64,000 nucleotides of DNA from Plectrocnemia conspersa (taxonomy: Eukaryota; Arthropoda; Insecta; Trichoptera; Polycentropodidae). The position numbers were made by a program, and so were the translations under genes. Positions 1 through 11,939 of this stretch are shown piece by piece (position 1 is the first letter of the stretch; every line of letters begins with the position of its first letter). The stretch lies in the NCBI GenBank assembly GCA_009617715.1, contig VTFK01000034.1, positions 496,001-560,000 of the forward strand, given 5' to 3'. The notes beneath the pieces are model-generated. The model was not told the origin of the DNA. It ran no database searches and was given only the letters and a program-made list of their open reading frames with translations.

Positions 1-599
1 AAATTTTCATACAGCTTTTTTGTTTTTTTGAATTTACAACCACCGCATAGAAAAGGTGAGTCCGTGACAAATGTTTGAAAATATGTATGTATATTTAAAT
101 CGCAACAGTTTGTTTACGATTTTCTTACCTGCTCTAATCGGCCATATATTTGTATTGATTATCTAAGAACTACATTAATCAGATAATAAGAAACTGCTCC
201 ATGTGGGCATCTATAGATTACAAAAATGTATGAGGGCTTTCCATGATTTTTTTCCAATGAAAATTTCTTAAAAAAAAAATTTAAATGATGGCCGATTTCA
301 CTCTAGAATGTATGTGCTTTATAAAAAGTTAATGTGTGATAATTTACCTTCTAATGTGTTTTAATAAATGATAAATATTTTACTATTTTTCAAGTTTTTT
401 AATATTTTAATTACTATGAATAATACAATTTACACGCTTAAATATTAGCAAAAAAATATTACAAAAATAAAAACAGTAAATATATTTACTTATAATTTTT
501 TTATTTAATACATAATGTACATACGTATATAAACATATGTATATACAATATTATACTCTATTGTTATAAAGTGAAAATGAGAATTCTTATTTCTCGAGA
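1..599. other. A+T-rich DNA with a candidate splice donor at its left edge
   Basis: Mostly A/T-rich sequence with no coding signature. Bases 51-61 read AAAAGGTGAGT, a good match to a eukaryotic 5' splice site with the cut after base 55. A T-rich tract ending in CAG at 12-14 could be an acceptor, which would give a 41-base exon, open in one frame. It is equally possible that an exon enters from outside the window, or that the match is chance. Confidence 0.3.
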
Positions 600-1800
600 A
601 ATAAAATACAAAAAATGTCTGATAAAAATAATTAGCAAAACCATTTATTATCCACAGAAAATATAATTTATACATATAATTATTAATTAAAACCTAAATG
701 CTTTAATCATGTTTTATTTTATAAAATATAATAGCATGTAATTTTATTATAAGTATGCTTAGTTTAGTTTAAATCTATAAAAAAAATATTAATTATTTTA
801 CTGGTGACTTCATTCCTTACACTTGTGTTGATTTGTTGACAACAAATCATTATACTGTTGAGAATTTGTTTTCCCATTTTACAAAGAATTACATATCGAT
901 GGCTTAAAGTGTAAATTTGCTAACTCCACTTTTGGGTGAAAATGACTTAACAATGTCATCTTGTACCTTTAATCGAAGTACACATGCTCAAAAATTTCTA
1001 TCTCCAAAATCACCATTTAAACACAAAAATTTCATATCAATATAATTCAGATAATGTTTTATTTTCCTTTTTTAAGGTTATGTATCTATCTAGTTTTTTG
1101 TTTCTCCTATAAATTTGTCAAATATAGAGTTAGAAATTTTATATTATATAAATAAACATTAATTGTTATGAAATTAGCAATACTTTTTATATTTCGCTGG
1201 TATTAAAAAATAAAAAAATCATACATGTCTTTCTACCTTTGAAGAATCGACGGACTTATTATCAAATATAATTAATAAATATTTTTTATATAAAAAAATT
1301 GATTAACCTAAATGCTTATATAATGTTGTATTTTTTAAAATTAGATAGTATGTCATTACGTGTATATTCAGATTAATTTTAAATTATTCATAAAATATTC
1401 AATATTTCAGTCACGACTAACTTTATGCGGTACAGTCAAATCTGTTTTGATTTCGTATTATTATACAATATGTAACAATCAACAATGAATCATTATACTA
1501 TTGAGAATTTTTTTTCCATACATCAAATATGTACATATGTAGTTATTGTTATGAAATTAGAACCAATCTAAGTTTCGCTGGTACTAAAAAATAGTAAAAC
1601 ATATCTTCTTATCTTTGAAGAATCAACGGATACATTAAGATAATTAGCAAAACCATTTATTATCTCCGGGAATTAATTTATATATAAAAAAATCTTAATG
1701 CTTAAACCATTTTGTATTTTATAAAATCTGTTGTTACTTACGAATCTGTATTAATTACGTATTATTATAATATGCTATTGAGAATTCGTACAAATATTGT
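600..1800. repeat. Decayed tandem array, about three unequal units
   Basis: The same ordered landmarks recur. AGCAAAACCATTTATTATC is at about 635 and 1,648. CATTATACTNTTGAGAATT is at about 848 and 1,492. ATTGTTATGAAATTAG is at about 1,161 and 1,546, each followed by TTTCGCTGGTA. TTTGAAGAATC is at about 1,239 and 1,614. AATGCTT, then a T-rich run and TATTTTATAAAAT, recurs at about 698, 1,310 and 1,696. The units are of unequal length with many indels, so this is an old local duplication or satellite, with no coding potential. Confidence 0.7.
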
Positions 1801-1849
1801 TTAAACTTTTTCGGTAATAAGAATTAAAATAAATTTCCACTTTATGAAA

Positions 1850-3330
1850 TCAAGAATCTAATTACCATCGTTATAATATTGAGTTCTTTGGTCCAACGCC
1901 GCTGAAACATTTTCCAAATTGCTAATAAATCATCCAGAGAGCTCCAGAAACGCGAATCTTTGCCTCCGATTCGATAGGCGTTCATTTTTAATCAAATTTC
2001 CCAAACCTTACGCAACCGTTTACGTAATTTTATACGTAAACTTTGAAATTCGCTCCCGGGGACCGAAAGCTGCCGGAAAGTAAGGGGTTGGTTCTCTCTC
2101 GGATTTCCAGCCCCTATATATAAACATAGGTAGAAATCCAGGAGAGAACGACATTAGAAAAGGATGACGTTCGACGCCGCAACTTTTAAACGGTATATTG
2201 TAACCATATAGGTACGCACCGGTTCAATATTGTACTACTGTGTAGTATACAGGTACGACTTTCGGAGAGAACGATTCCAGATGGTCTCGTAAAGGTGGAA
2301 AAGAAGGACCTGAATAGACGGCGTCGATATACAAATATGCCGTAAGGACTCCGATCAATATACTTTGGTATAAAGGAAAAAGTCCGGAATACTTACAACA
2401 CAACCGACCCGATGTAAAAGGATACGGTTTATAATGCCAAACGATGATACGTATACACATACAAGGTGATTTTTTGCTATGGATACAATACCCAAGATTG
2501 TCGGAATATATACATACAGAACTAGTACATCATTTACATCCATCGAATGACTTTTATCGTTTATGTTTCATATATTCTATTGAGAATTTGCATGTGAATT
2601 ACATCTGTCATATCGATATGTTTCCGATGTTTGTAGTTTTTATTTATAAAGGATGATACAATTTATGTATATTTAAAATGTGTTTATACGCGTCTGTATT
2701 TTATTATATAAGGGTACGTTCAAAAGGATTATAAGTGACCGAATAAGGATCGTAACTACGGCCCTTGTTTAGGTCAGGGAAGCGTTTTCGCCACATCATC
2801 TATTATTTTGTCCATTGTGCGACGTGCAGCGCGTGCAAAAGCATCTAATCCAAAATCCTTTTTTTAAACTCGGAAAATTTTCGAAATACATGGGAGTTTA
2901 ATATTTCATCCGAGGCGAAATTAAGGGCCTTTGGCACCTCGAACGGTGGCCGCGGGCGGTGATCTGCGAGGGGCGAAAAATATGAAAAATAAATGAATAT
3001 GAGAATTGCCAAAGGGCGGCCAGTCGGGCATTCACTTAGCAGGCTCTGGTGTAGGGACCAAGGGCCTATTGTTTTCTCTGGCATATAATATTTAACATCA
3101 TATTTGATATTCTTCACGCCGCGGCGCGTACAACGCAGGTACTTAATAAATATGCATATTTTATGTGAAAATTTAATTGCTTTTTTTTTTTTTTTTAATT
3201 TTAGTAGTTCATAGCCGACGAAAGCGTTCAAACTCGAAGTGAAGTTTGTACATGCAGACGGCAGTTAAAATTAATTAAGTTCGCAGTTTGTGTGGTATTA
3301 GTTAGTATGTAACTTAGAGCGACTGGATGC
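1850..3330. other. G+C-richer island, candidate regulatory region
   Basis: Composition shifts sharply from the flanks. The island contains a good TATA box (CCCCTATATATAA, 2,111-2,123) inside a hairpin, the CG-rich segments 2,920-3,060 and 3,110-3,140, and a poly-T run at 3,181-3,195. Minus-strand frame 3,231-2,845 is open for 128 codons, but it runs through a poly-lysine stretch made by that T run and has no recognisable domain, so I do not call it a gene. A cis-regulatory or promoter role is inferred from composition alone. Confidence 0.4.
2092..2148. other. Pre-miRNA-like hairpin enclosing a TATA box
   Basis: Bases 2,092-2,098 pair with 2,142-2,148, 2,101-2,107 pair with 2,133-2,139, and 2,113-2,117 pair with 2,126-2,130, with one G-T pair and one mismatch in the lower stem and a small bulge above. 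That is about 21 pairs around an 8-base loop. The apical part contains TATATATAA (2,115-2,123). It could be a small-RNA precursor, a promoter whose flanks happen to be symmetrical, or chance. No known miRNA sequence was recognised. Confidence 0.35.
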
Positions 3331-4017
3331 AATCCAATATATTATTTAATATTACCAACTTCTATATTTCTTAATTAAACAACTTATTGCATTAGAATTG
3401 TGATCAATTTTAGTGGTAATGAAATTGACTTATGACTTTGTAGTCGTAAACTTGTGTATTTATTTATGTTCGAAATAATCAAAAGCAACTGTACGCGTAT
3501 TTATATGCAAATTTGTCTAGAAAGGGTAAACCCCATTTAGTTTTTTCTGGTGGTTAATATTTCATATTTTTATTATAATTTTAAGCTGTGCCCTAGGACC
3601 CTAGGATTCAGCAAAGCTATTCGACGGCAGTGGCGTAGTTAGTATTTTTTATGCTCTTATTTTTGGATGCAAGATGCACACAAATTTCTACGTTTTGTCA
3701 TTTCAAGTTTCATGCGTTAAACTGCTTATTTACTTTAACGTATTTATTTAATATTTTAGTTAAAGATGTAATAAAAATAATTTAAGTCCTCTTCACAATC
3801 TCCTTTGTGTCTCTAGATCAGGGATATCCAAAGCGCGGCTCACGTGATACATGCGTCTCGCATATCAATTTTGTTAATATTAAATTAATAATAAACATGT
3901 CTTTTAGATTATCTCTTATTAAACCTGGTGTAATGAAAAGGCAAAATATACACGATATTAATCTATAAAATCTAATCTGTGACGACCGATCTAAATTTGA
4001 ATGTTATAATAGTCATA
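3331..4017. other. A+T-rich DNA with two hAT-like terminal motifs
   Basis: Two short motifs resemble hAT transposon ends. CAGTGGCGTAG lies at 3,628-3,638. CAGGGATATCCAAAGCGCGG begins at 3,819, just after the 8-mer CTCTAGAT. No partner end with a matching 8-bp duplication was found nearby, so these are at most isolated termini. The rest is A+T-rich with no gene. Confidence 0.35.
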
Positions 4018-5076
4018 TGCTTGCACTACACTCTCTGGAAGTTGGCCAAGGTTGGTCAAGAACGGAGAATATAGTGGGTTACTTCGGTTGAGTTCGGTCT
4101 AAAATCTCTCGGAAGTTAGGGGTAATTCAGTCGACTTGGCCAGCTTCGAGCGCCTCCAAAGATTGTCGGCAAAAGGACTGGAGTCAAAGAAATCGAAGTC
4201 AGAGCTGCTCTTTCGAGCGCGAGCGGTGAGATACTTCACCTTTCGCTCTCTCGCGTGTTAATTGACGAGAGTGAGAGAGATAATGAATTGGTTTTCGCAA
4301 ACTGAGATAGAACGAGTAGCTCGGTTCAATTTCAGTATGCGCGTAGGCGTCCTATGGTCAACACGCATGTCGAGCGCTGCATCGTAGTCAAGTTATAATA
4401 CCATATGCTTATCGGGGACTTTAACAGACTTCTACTGACATCTTTGAATAGTTTAGAGCACCAAAAAGGATTAATTATATTTTTAATAGTATATTCTTCT
4501 AACATATATATTGTTATTATATTTTTTTCATATAAAATAAAATAATTAAAAAATAATTAGTGGTACTTGTTTTTGTTAAAAAAAATCGTTTCGAATATCC
4601 TTATGTATTTTCCTAGATCGGTTTATATAAATGTCACACCATAATGAATTCTTATTTAGAATCGATGGCGACAAATTCTAGGATAGTCACAGATGTGGTG
4701 TTCGTATTCTGAAGTTCATTTTTATGCCTTATGTTATTTTGCAAAAGCCGACAAAGATTTTGCGTAAATTGAATATTTACGACCGAAAAGTTTTCACTGA
4801 TATTGTATTGGTGAGTGCCCACACAAACTTTTATAATTATCAGTAGCGTAATTTTAATAATATGACAATTTAAAAATTGCGATTATTTGGCACATTTTAT
4901 GATCGCGCGCAAATATGCCAGCTGTACACGACAGCAGCCGCCGTGCGTACGTCATAAGTGCCGTCCGGACGGCATATGAAATTTGTAGCAGTGTGGCCGC
5001 TACACGGAAGTTGGCGACCTCGGCCGACTTCAGTTGAACTTCGGTTCAGACAACTTCCAGAGAGTGTAGTGCAAGC
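4018..5076. mobile_element. Non-autonomous DNA transposon with 27-bp perfect terminal inverted repeats
   Basis: Bases 4,018-4,044 (starting TGCTTGCACTACACTCTC) are the exact reverse complement of 5,050-5,076, giving a 1,059-bp element. The outer parts are G+C-richer than the core. Both ends carry variants of GAAGTTGGC and TTCGGTT as subterminal repeats. Inside are a GAGA-type stretch with its complement (about 4,243-4,284) and a perfect 16-bp palindrome, TGCCGTCCGGACGGCA (4,959-4,974). No transposase frame is visible. A clear target duplication is not visible, so the superfamily is undecided. The inner CACTA start would fit a CACTA element, but the inverted repeat extends outside it. The ends are identical while the core has no reading frame, which suggests a miniature element mobilised in trans. 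Confidence 0.75.
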
Positions 5077-5089
5077 AATAAATTTTTAT

Positions 5090-5160
5090 GCCCAAGACAC
5101 GATAGAAATTGTAAAACATTAGGAATAATATGGGATTGGATCATCGACTAATACCAAGTT
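5090..5160 (-). mobile_element. SINE fragment, tRNA-derived family
   Basis: On the minus strand this carries the segment TTTTACAATTTCTATCGTGT that is also found near 58.78 kb and, diverged, near 19.53 kb, preceded by a degenerate B-box-like GATCCAATCCC. It abuts the right end of the 1,059-bp inverted-repeat element. Confidence 0.45.
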
Positions 5161-7680
5161 TTAAGAAACAATATGCGTATGTTAAAATTGTGAATCAGAT
5201 CTATTATATTAAATTGTTTATACATTTATGATAAACCTTTAAGGTAAAAGTATGTTTATAGTAAAAATCCATTCATTCTTATTGTGAAATCTTACAGATG
5301 AAAACCAATCTTAAGAATTTCTGAAGAAATACTACTATTCTTAATTATGTACCTTTTTAGTATTCCACATATTACAGTTTTCAATCGTTTTTATGCACAT
5401 ATAAAAAATATTAAATAGGAACTATAACTTTTTTTATTGTTTTTTTTTTTTTAAATCTAAAATTGCTGTCTCAAAGTACTGTATTTTGAAAACTAGTTTA
5501 TTTAAGAGTCGGTTTATAAATAAGCCCTTATAAAAACATAATTACAACTATTCTAAAAGATGCATATTTTTTTTAATTTAGATAATTTATTAAATAAATT
5601 TAGAAAAATAAACATTGATGCATAAAAACATTTAAAAAATCTTCTGAGAATGTTGGAAAAGAGAGGTATCTTAGTCTTGAACTAAAATTGCAATATATTA
5701 TAGACATGCTTTGAATCTTTTGATTACTTTAAATGTTCCTTATCAAAGTTTATACTTCAAAGTACTATAGTTTATTTAAATAGTGCTTGAAGATATGTTA
5801 CAAAAAATTAAATTTATGGGACAAACCTTAAACAAGTAAAACATAAAATATTTATTAATAACTGTGAATAGTTATTAGAGTATAATACATAAATATTTAT
5901 GGTTGTCGCACATTCTTCCTAGATCTTTATTATTGATGTAAGACGAATAATAATCCTTCTTTCATTACGTTTAGTACTTTTTTTTAACAATTTAGCACAC
6001 TTTGGTTGTTGAACCTGTTGTAATTACTATCTAGATATCTAATATATGATATTAATTAATAATAATCATATATGTTCAGAAAAAATGTTTATCTCCACAT
6101 CACGTTAAAAATAAATCCGATAATTTCATCAATGATTATGTCAAATCAGTTGAAGCATATATATTAAATTTTGGCAACAAAGGGTTAATAGACTTTTGCG
6201 AAACTAATCAAATTAATTGTTAGTATCTATCAGCAGAATTTTATATAGAGGAACGAATTCCAACTTATTTTCAACGTGGAACATAATTGAACTTATTAAA
6301 ATAATTTGGAAAAACTCTACATTTTTTGGTGGAATTGATAATAATTTAACATTTTCCATCGATATTAAAACACGTGTTTTTTGTTTGAATTTAGGGATGA
6401 ATCTTATAATCAGAGACGACTTAAAATCTCGTAAGAGTGCACGTTTAAAAATTATTGCACCACAAACAACTTTATTGCTCGATATTCAATGGGAAACTGA
6501 AATAATTGATTCTCAGCCAAAACATGAAAAAAATTTAGACTCAAATTGCTTTTTTTGGATAAATTCTTACATATTTTTTGTACGTATCACAATGAAACTA
6601 TTATTTGGCTGACAAAATTTTCGTATTCTAAAGTACTTACATTGAGCAGAGTATTTTTATTTTATGATACAATTATTTTATCAAGTTTCTTGTAAATGTA
6701 AAACATCTTTTTCTTTTTAGCATCCAATGTTCAATATACCAATTTTTGTAATAGATATCGTAACCTATCTTTTGTGTTGATAATATTTATAATTTTACTC
6801 GGAATATTTATTAGAATTTCGTTTTTTAATATGATAATTAATTTTATAAACATACTATTATATAGAATATATGTTACTGGTTTATTACCACTTTTATGCC
6901 TACAATTTTGTTATTAGCTACAATATAATAAAAATATTTTTTTAATGAAACGTAAGTAGTTACAGCTTAATCTTCCTATAAAATTTGTTTATTATTTGTA
7001 ATAAATAGCTGAGATTTATTTTATCTATACTAAATTGAACGCAAAAAATAGTGTTATAATAAACTAAAATTTGAATGGTGTTATTTACTACCATTTTGGT
7101 CCTTGGTAGGTTAAAAAGAAAACTAAACAACTTATTATAATATTGAAGAAAAATTAAAGAAAAAAACTATGGAGCAATTGCTAATTTATATTATTTTTAA
7201 GCTATTTTTTTTAAGATTAGTATATAAAGGTGTATTATATATAATTTGTAAAGATTTATTCTGGATGACTTGAAATTTATAAAAAAATAGTATAACTATG
7301 GTTACTCCACACCAAGCAAATGTATGTTAAAATGGGTATGATTAATTGTTTGTATTTTGTTAATAAGCGCGCTCTTTATATTAAATATTGATGTGATTTA
7401 TATTTTATTTGTAGCATAGAAAGGGTTAACTTGTACCAATTATTATTTATTCAAGAAATTATATTACGATGTTAAAAATATATGAAGTGCCATTTTTGTC
7501 ATGAGGCCCGGAATCATTGTTTTCCCAGGGCCGGATTCGCTCTCGGCGGCCCTGTATATTAGATTATGAAAAGCTAATCTGAGATGATCGGAATCGTTAT
7601 AAATAAATAATAATTCTTATGTCATATTTATTCATGTGATCTGTTGATTCCGTTCCATTTTAAAAATGATTATATTTTCA
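5161..7680. other. A+T-rich intergenic or intronic DNA with two piggyBac-like right ends
   Basis: Low-complexity A+T-rich sequence. AAAGGGTTAA occurs at 6,179-6,188 and at 7,420-7,429. Both look like the right terminus of a piggyBac-type element plus its TTAA target. No matching left ends were found. An open frame at 6,217-6,612 (131 codons) has no domain I recognise and is not annotated as a gene. A hairpin CAGGGCC...GGCCCTG at 7,526-7,554 resembles two hAT ends back to back. Confidence 0.35.
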
Positions 7681-7689
7681 TTACAACAC

Positions 7690-9620
7690 CGATACTCCCA
7701 GCATTGAAATAAAAACGGCATTTATCTCGCAATCTCGTCTCGCTCCTTGGTCCTTAGAGAGCCTCGCCAGAAGACATAGACAAATAAAACTGCTAGGTAG
7801 AGCAATGCAGAGCCACACAAAGCTGCTCACCAAATGGTCTCCACGACCAGAGCTAATGGCATTCCATTCTCCACATCCTGCACTCTACCGTAACGGCCTC
7901 CCCACACCCCAAAACCACCCCTGAACCCCACAGGGCCGCCCTGTGCCGCCCTTTTGTCGGTGTATTCATTGTTGATAATATGCATGTGAGAACACGGAGG
8001 CGATTTCAACCCCCGCGCTTCGAAATGTTTATTCATTCGGGGGTTGGGATATAATAATGGCGGCGCGGGGAGATGATATATATGGCAGTCGTGGCCGCCT
8101 AATGGCCGATGCCTTTAATTTCCACTCGTATCGATAATCCTTAATGGTGTATGCGAAACAGGACTTGATCGCACGCACACAACCGATCTAATCGCCCTTT
8201 AATACCCTAAATCAATAGGGGTGCATGAAGAAAATACTAAAAGACTCGATCTAAATTAAGAGAAATTAGTCTTAATTTTATGTATGATAGACATACAAAT
8301 ATACAATAATTTTTACATAATAATATTGAATATTTGCAAAAGTGGGATGGAGGGGGGGGGGTGTGGCACATTAAAACGGCATCATCGTTAAGCAATCGTA
8401 ATTCATATTGTATCGCGACAAGTATTTTCCCTTTTCCGTTCCACCCCTGCCTCCATTGCGAATATGAAAATACAAGATTTTCTTAGGGTGTGGGCGAAAA
8501 AAAGTATGGCGAGTAAATTCGATGCCGTGCTTATACGTATGTATACGTTCTTTCAAAATTCACTGAAAACTTTTTATCAAAAATCTTTTTTTCGTTTTGT
8601 TTAGCTCTGTCTTCTTATTTTACTTTATTTAGCCCTCTTCTGTTTCGCGAAAGCGCGGAGGATAAAAGCTTTTGTGCGCTGGCGAAATTATTTGTTTTCA
8701 ACAGGCAAAATTTTCACACCCGGTGGTGTCATATGACTTTCTTTATTATATTATATATTTACGTAAGACAGATTAATTTGATTCATTGTTCATTGCTGCA
8801 AATAACCTTGAAAATCATGGGTTAAGCATATGTAATATATTTTTAACGCAACCCTAGCGTGCGTCCGGTCCGGTTCGCCTTTCCCCGAAATAAGAAAACA
8901 CAAGAAGGGAAATGAGTCAGTAGGGATGGCAATATCTGTATCCACCAGACTGTAAACGAAATCTTCAGACTGCTGAATTAGGAATAAGCTCACCTTTACA
9001 TCGACGAACTTTGTTAATTAGTTTGAGTTAATCGAATCAAACGAGCTCTGAATACGCAATGAGCTCTCGAATCCAATTTTTGCCTCTTCTTTGTTACGCA
9101 CAAGATGTGAATAGCTTTCGAACCAGTCCCAATTTGTTAAACATCAAGATGCACGCAATAAATTCACTATAATCGACAACAATCGTTAAATACTATACGC
9201 CCGATCGTAAAACTCATCATTTATGGCTTTTCTTGTGGTTTTTTTTGTTGTCTTTCACAAACCCCAAGTTACGCCAAGTCAATAATATTTTCACACCATT
9301 CATTTTATGGGGGTATAAATTTATGATTACGCCCAGGAGGCTACATTTGAATCGCTCATGGGGGCATATGGCTGCTTTGACTCATTGTCCCATTCAAGTG
9401 AACGCTTTATCAGATCTTTATTTATCTCTCAGGTGTCAGATTACTTTTTACCTTTGCGCTTATTTTACAGCGTGGGATGGGTCTACGTTTCGCATATGGC
9501 ACGCGGTGGTTGAATTCGATATTTAATCAATACAAAACATCTTACATTCTTTAAAAAAATAGAAAAAAATATATCGGTTTTCCGATTCAGCGTCCGCTAT
9601 ATAGTCTCATTTTCCCATAT
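7690..9620. promoter_or_regulatory. G+C-richer islands with homeodomain and GATA-like sites, candidate enhancers
   Basis: Sequence of balanced composition without coding frames. The 9,220-9,520 part is richest. It has ATGATTACG at 9,323-9,331 (Hox/Exd-like), TTATCA at 9,407-9,412 and TTATCT at 9,422-9,427 (GATA-like), and several TTTATGG/CCATAAA-type motifs nearby. There is a G10 run at 8,352-8,361. Enhancer function is inferred from motif density and composition. Conservation cannot be tested here. Confidence 0.4.
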
Positions 9621-11065
9621 TTATAATCTACGATCAGGACTAGAAGTAAGATTTTTTTTGATATTTTTACCGAAGCATATTGTGTGTTTTTTAACACCTT
9701 AAACTATCCAAGTTTATTTGCATAATAGTAGATATGGAATTAGAAAAAGTACTGGATAAATTCTGCATTTTTCCGATGTAAATATAAAATTTAGTAGAAT
9801 TTATATGATATAGAAACATATTCAGGTAGAAATAAATTACATTAAAATTAGTTTTATTGGTCTAACCTTATCATTTTTGAAAGTACCATTAAGCTAGTTA
9901 TAAGAGATTGCAATCTGGATAATCCGGATTTTCCAGATTTTCACAATGAAATCAGTGTTCATATTTTTTTAATATAAAATCCAGGTTATTTATGTATAAA
10001 ATTTAAAAAAATAATTTACCATGATAAAACGCACTACTTTAATATTTAGACATTTCTAAGTCATAGAAATTAATTTGAGTTAATTTACTTAACCTGATGA
10101 ACTGTAATAATCATTAGAAAGAAAAGGATTAAAAATTTGTTTTTTTTTTTTAAATATTTATTTTAGTTGACTTTTAATTTAAAAAAAATAAAAAGCTTTT
10201 TAGATTTCGATCAGTGTTTTAATAGAATACATTTAATAGAATCAGTATGTCTTTTACTTATTAAAAAATACCGAAAGATTAGACAATTTTCTAAAATTCT
10301 GATTATATCTGTATATCTAGATTTTGAGTTTTGCTTTCATATTGTAATTATAAAATTTTACATGTAAATATATCGCGAAGGATTACTTCAAATATATTCA
10401 CATAATAATATAATATGTACACTTAGTGTACATCACAGTAAAGGAATGGTTAAAAGGAGGGATCATTTAAATGTGTTTAATTACCATTTATTATTTAATA
10501 TTAATATAAAACTTAATTTTAAGCGATAATGAAATTAATTCATGAACTTTAACCGCATGAATTAATATACAAATAAACAAAGAATCTAAGCTAAAAAACA
10601 GATTACTAATTAGTCTAAACTAGAATAGCATAAAAATAAAAATTGCAAAGTAATATAAAGTAATAAAAATATAGATCGTTTTTTCCAAAAAGTGGTCATA
10701 CATAAATATGTATATATTGTTTTTAGACAAAACATTGCTTATTACATAGATAACTTAAAGGTATTAATTGTTTCAAAGATCATCATTGCTTGATACACGT
10801 TCACTGCAGTATTTGATATAATCTAATAGTCATTATTATTTAAGGGTTAAAGCTGAAATTTGATTTGTTATATTTTTTATTAGTTTCCCATAAATCACAC
10901 CTGAAAAATTAATTTTATAAATATCTCAGCTAAGTTCTTTTAAAATAATATTGTTTTAAAATAACGGCTATTAAAAAAATTATAAATCTGTTCAAACAAT
11001 TTTACAGAAAAAAATGATTTATATTATATAAATTCAGATCTCTACCTGATTCTTTCTAGGACGAA
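9621..11065. other. A+T-rich DNA, no gene seen
   Basis: Long A/T runs and short frames only. It holds the first copy of the ATGTACACT palindrome (listed separately) and a TTTAAGGGTTAAA motif near 10,841 that may be a worn TTAA transposon terminus. Confidence 0.5.
10415..10436. repeat. Recurring palindrome plus ATCAC, copy 1
   Basis: ATGTACACT, one base, then AGTGTACAT form perfect 9-bp arms, followed by CAC. Downstream sequence (CACAGTAAAGGAATGG...) resembles that after copy 2 at 58,472, so this is probably the end of a dispersed repeat rather than an isolated site. Confidence 0.6.
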
Positions 11066-11400
11066 TTTTACATGCAAATCTGAATCATTTTTAAAATATC
11101 CCATCAAAGCCTTGATCAGTAAATTGAAACTATTTATAATAATATAACGATTTTTGCCATAAATCTGATTTCTTGCCGTAAAAAGTTTTGCAAATCTGAA
11201 TCATTTTTAAAATATCCCATCAATGCCAATATCAGTAAATTGAAACTATTTATAATAATATAACGATTTTTGCCATAAATCTGATTTCTTGCCGTTAGTT
11301 TTACATGCAAATGTAAAACATTAAATAAAATCCCACCAAAGATTTGTTAAATGATTTAAAACTATTTATAATAATATAATAATTTTATTTTGATTGTAAA
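11066..11400. repeat. Tandem repeat, about 116-bp unit, nearly three copies
   Basis: Units start at GCAAATC (11,074), GCAAATC (11,190) and GCAAATG (11,307). Each runs through a TAAAATATCCCATC-like block and ACTATTTATAATAATATAA. Units 1 and 2 are nearly identical; unit 3 is more diverged. There is no open frame across the array. Recent local duplication is the simplest reading. Confidence 0.9.
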
Positions 11401-11454
11401 AACGTATATGACTTGTTTTTATCATATTATTTTTCGACATGTACAGTTTTGTCC

Positions 11455-11526
11455 GAACTTCATTTTTGTAAGACCATTTTTTCACTTCTGAGACGTACCC
11501 TTTTGTCAGCACATACAAAGGGTTAA
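11455..11526. mobile_element. piggyBac-like terminus with TTAA
   Basis: ACCCTTTTGTC is followed by ACATACAAAGGGT and a TTAA target (11,523-11,526). The ACCCTTT/AAAGGGT pair forms a small terminal hairpin, as in the other TTAA elements in this window. No partner left end was identified upstream, so this is called only as an element end. Confidence 0.45.
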
Positions 11527-11930
11527 GGATTGAAACAATAAAAACATGTTCAAAAATGTCTTCATCTGTGTTTTATAAATTAAAACACAGTTTTAAATGA
11601 ATCTATTATAAACGATTATTTGCTATAACATAAGATTTAAGAAATTATGAATTTGTAATAATCATAAACTGTAATTTAAATGCAACATACAAACATTAAA
11701 CTCTTACAAAGTATTGTTCATAAACACAAGTTTCACATAGTACTATTTATAAAAGATACCTGTAATTTCGTACGTTTTTATGGAAGGGTAATTTATTTTA
11801 TGACTGAAAATTGTTCATTGTAAAATATACAGAGAACAAAGCGTAAATAACTTATTTCTGTAAAACTAATAAAATTTAGCATATTCACATGTGTTATTTT
11901 TTGTATTTTAGTACGAAAGAAATAGAGATG
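11527..11930. other. A+T-rich DNA, nothing recognised
   Basis: No open frame, repeat pair or RNA gene was seen here. Confidence 0.5.
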
Positions 11931-11939
11931 AGTTTAATT

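Noticed and set aside
2845..3231. 128-codon open frame, minus strand
   Set aside because: It includes a lysine run produced by a poly-T tract and has no recognisable motif.
6217..6612. 131-codon open frame, plus strand
   Set aside because: Its composition follows the A+T bias and there is no domain, good start context or splice context. The first codon is not ATG in the DNA (TTG).
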